Of a stretch of DNA of 64,000 nt, positions 62,928-64,000 are shown piece after piece. The position numbers and the translations under genes are program-made. How positions within the stretch are numbered: the stretch's first letter is position 1; every line of letters starts with the position of its first letter. A model generated the notes under the pieces. The model saw nothing but the letters and a program-made list of their open reading frames with translations, searched no databases and was not told the DNA's origin. Origin of the DNA: Heterohyrax brucei (lineage: Eukaryota; Chordata; Mammalia; Hyracoidea; Procaviidae); the NCBI GenBank assembly GCA_028571685.1, contig CM053154.1, positions 14,726,001 through 14,790,000 on the forward strand, in the 5' to 3' direction.

Positions 62928-64000
62928 AATTTTACCTAAAATTTAAATTTCACTGAGTGTCCAGCATTTTTCTGACAATCTTCTCTACAGCTTTAGTGGC
63001 TTTCAGAGCATAAAGAGAGAGCCTTTGGGAGACCAGTCCAGGCCTTGTACGCTGATGGAACAGCTTCATCAGGGAGAGCTATGTGTCCATATAAAGACTG
63101 TGCCTCTCTTGCTCACTAGACCCGTAGAGCCTAGAACAGGATTTGGCACACAATAAGTGCCCAATAAAGATGCACTGAATGAGCAGTTGAAAGACCATAA
63201 GCCTTTGTTATCAATCAACTAGATTTGATAAGCATATGTATTTTAAACGCACTTTATAGATCAAGCAGCTCCCTTACCTGAAGTCAGAGAGAAGACTAAC
63301 AGCCACCCACCACCGCATACCCAGCTCCCCACTGCAGAATCAAACTGGTATGGCAAAGAGGAGTATGTTTCAAGATCTTGCTTTCTCTCTGAGCCACCTG
63401 CAGCCAAAACGGGGGACGGCCAGACCTATGCAAGTTACATCTCAACCCCAACTATGTCTGCCCCCAAATGCCAGGGCCTACGAGAGGATGTCACACCAGC
63501 CTATTTCATATTTTATTAAAAAGGAAGATGAAACTTTGACATTCAGCCTCCTCCTCTTTCCCTGCTTTCTTCTGGCCAATGGGAGACATCTGGGCAAGGG
63601 GCTGGGGAGTGGATGGGATTCCAAGCTGGGAGAAGCCCCAGGTGGAAGATAAAATGAGGTGTGGCTCCTCTGAACTTCCCTGGTTGGCCAAGTGTCTACA
63701 TTTCCCGGCAAGTTGTGAGCAAGGAGGATTTCCCTAGGAATCCAGGCCAGACTTGTAAAGAAATGATCACAACATCACGAAAAGACGCCAGGCAGTAAAT
63801 TCCTAGCTAGTTCATTTTCTGCAACTTCTGAATGTGTTTTGAATTTTCTCTAAAGTAAAGGTTAAGATATTTAAACTGGGCTCCACCTGATCCTAGGGCT
63901 TGATTTGTATGCTTAATTAGTTCCCGAACATATGGTTCAGAGCTTCTTAGAAAAACAGGGTAATGACTCGAGGTACATTAGGGTATTAGATGGAACGTTG
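62928..64000. other. Right edge, no gene recognised
   Basis: Apart from the L2/MIR 3' end noted separately, I recognise nothing. Open frames are at most 100 codons and featureless. Confidence 0.5.
63085..63190 (+). repeat. L2/MIR-type 3' end
   Basis: GTAGAGCCTAGAACAGGATTTGG, CACAATAAGTGCCCAATAAAG and CACTGAATGAGCAG are typical of the L2 3' end. Divergence is moderate. Confidence 0.5.

Overview
The window is vertebrate nuclear DNA from an afrotherian mammal, most likely of elephant or sirenian type. It carries 23 copies of the tRNA-derived AfroSINE family and four 3' fragments of the RTE-type LINE that shares its tail. These sit beside old mammalian MIR, L2, CR1/L3, MER5 and L1 remnants. I see no bacterial, organellar or CRISPR features. 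The species assignment rests on family knowledge of AfroSINEs and cannot be narrowed from sequence alone.

There is one protein-coding gene, the homeobox gene EMX2, on the minus strand. Its three coding exons (36672-36261, 34372-34188, 31920-31753) splice at GT/AG sites into a complete 254-residue protein with an EH1-like motif, a YPWL hexapeptide and a 60-residue homeodomain carrying Gln50. The 3' UTR runs to a poly(A) signal at 30480-30475. The promoter and exon 1 lie in a CpG island at about 35.6-37.5 kb. The divergent antisense lncRNA EMX2OS is expected to start in or near intron 1 and run rightward; it is inferred from known mammalian locus structure, and its exons cannot be placed here.

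Layout: 1-23.1 kb is repeat-rich, with one enhancer-like unique island at 18.3-18.8 kb. From 23.1 to 48.2 kb I see no AfroSINE, RTE, LTR or L1 insertion; this block holds EMX2 plus candidate regulatory DNA. The candidates are homeodomain-site-rich tracts at 24.9-25.3, 28.1-28.8 and 29.3-29.65 kb, two distal CpG islands at 25.8-26.6 and 27.2-27.6 kb, intronic tracts, and upstream tracts at 38.3-38.7 and 44.8-45.5 kb. From 48.2 to 64 kb is again repeat-rich, with a unique low-repeat stretch at 57.1-58.4 kb.

The structures worth most attention outside the gene are: a perfect 12-bp palindrome containing a cAMP-response element, placed about 30 bp upstream of a TATA box, next to an enhancer-like tract at 25.2 kb; a 92%-identical inverted duplication at 7.4/8.4 kb that copies a MER5/AfroSINE junction; a mariner-like fold-back element at 61.3-61.9 kb; and a lineage-specific LTR-like family with four copies. 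No wholly new system is evident. The novelty is regulatory and repeat-structural.
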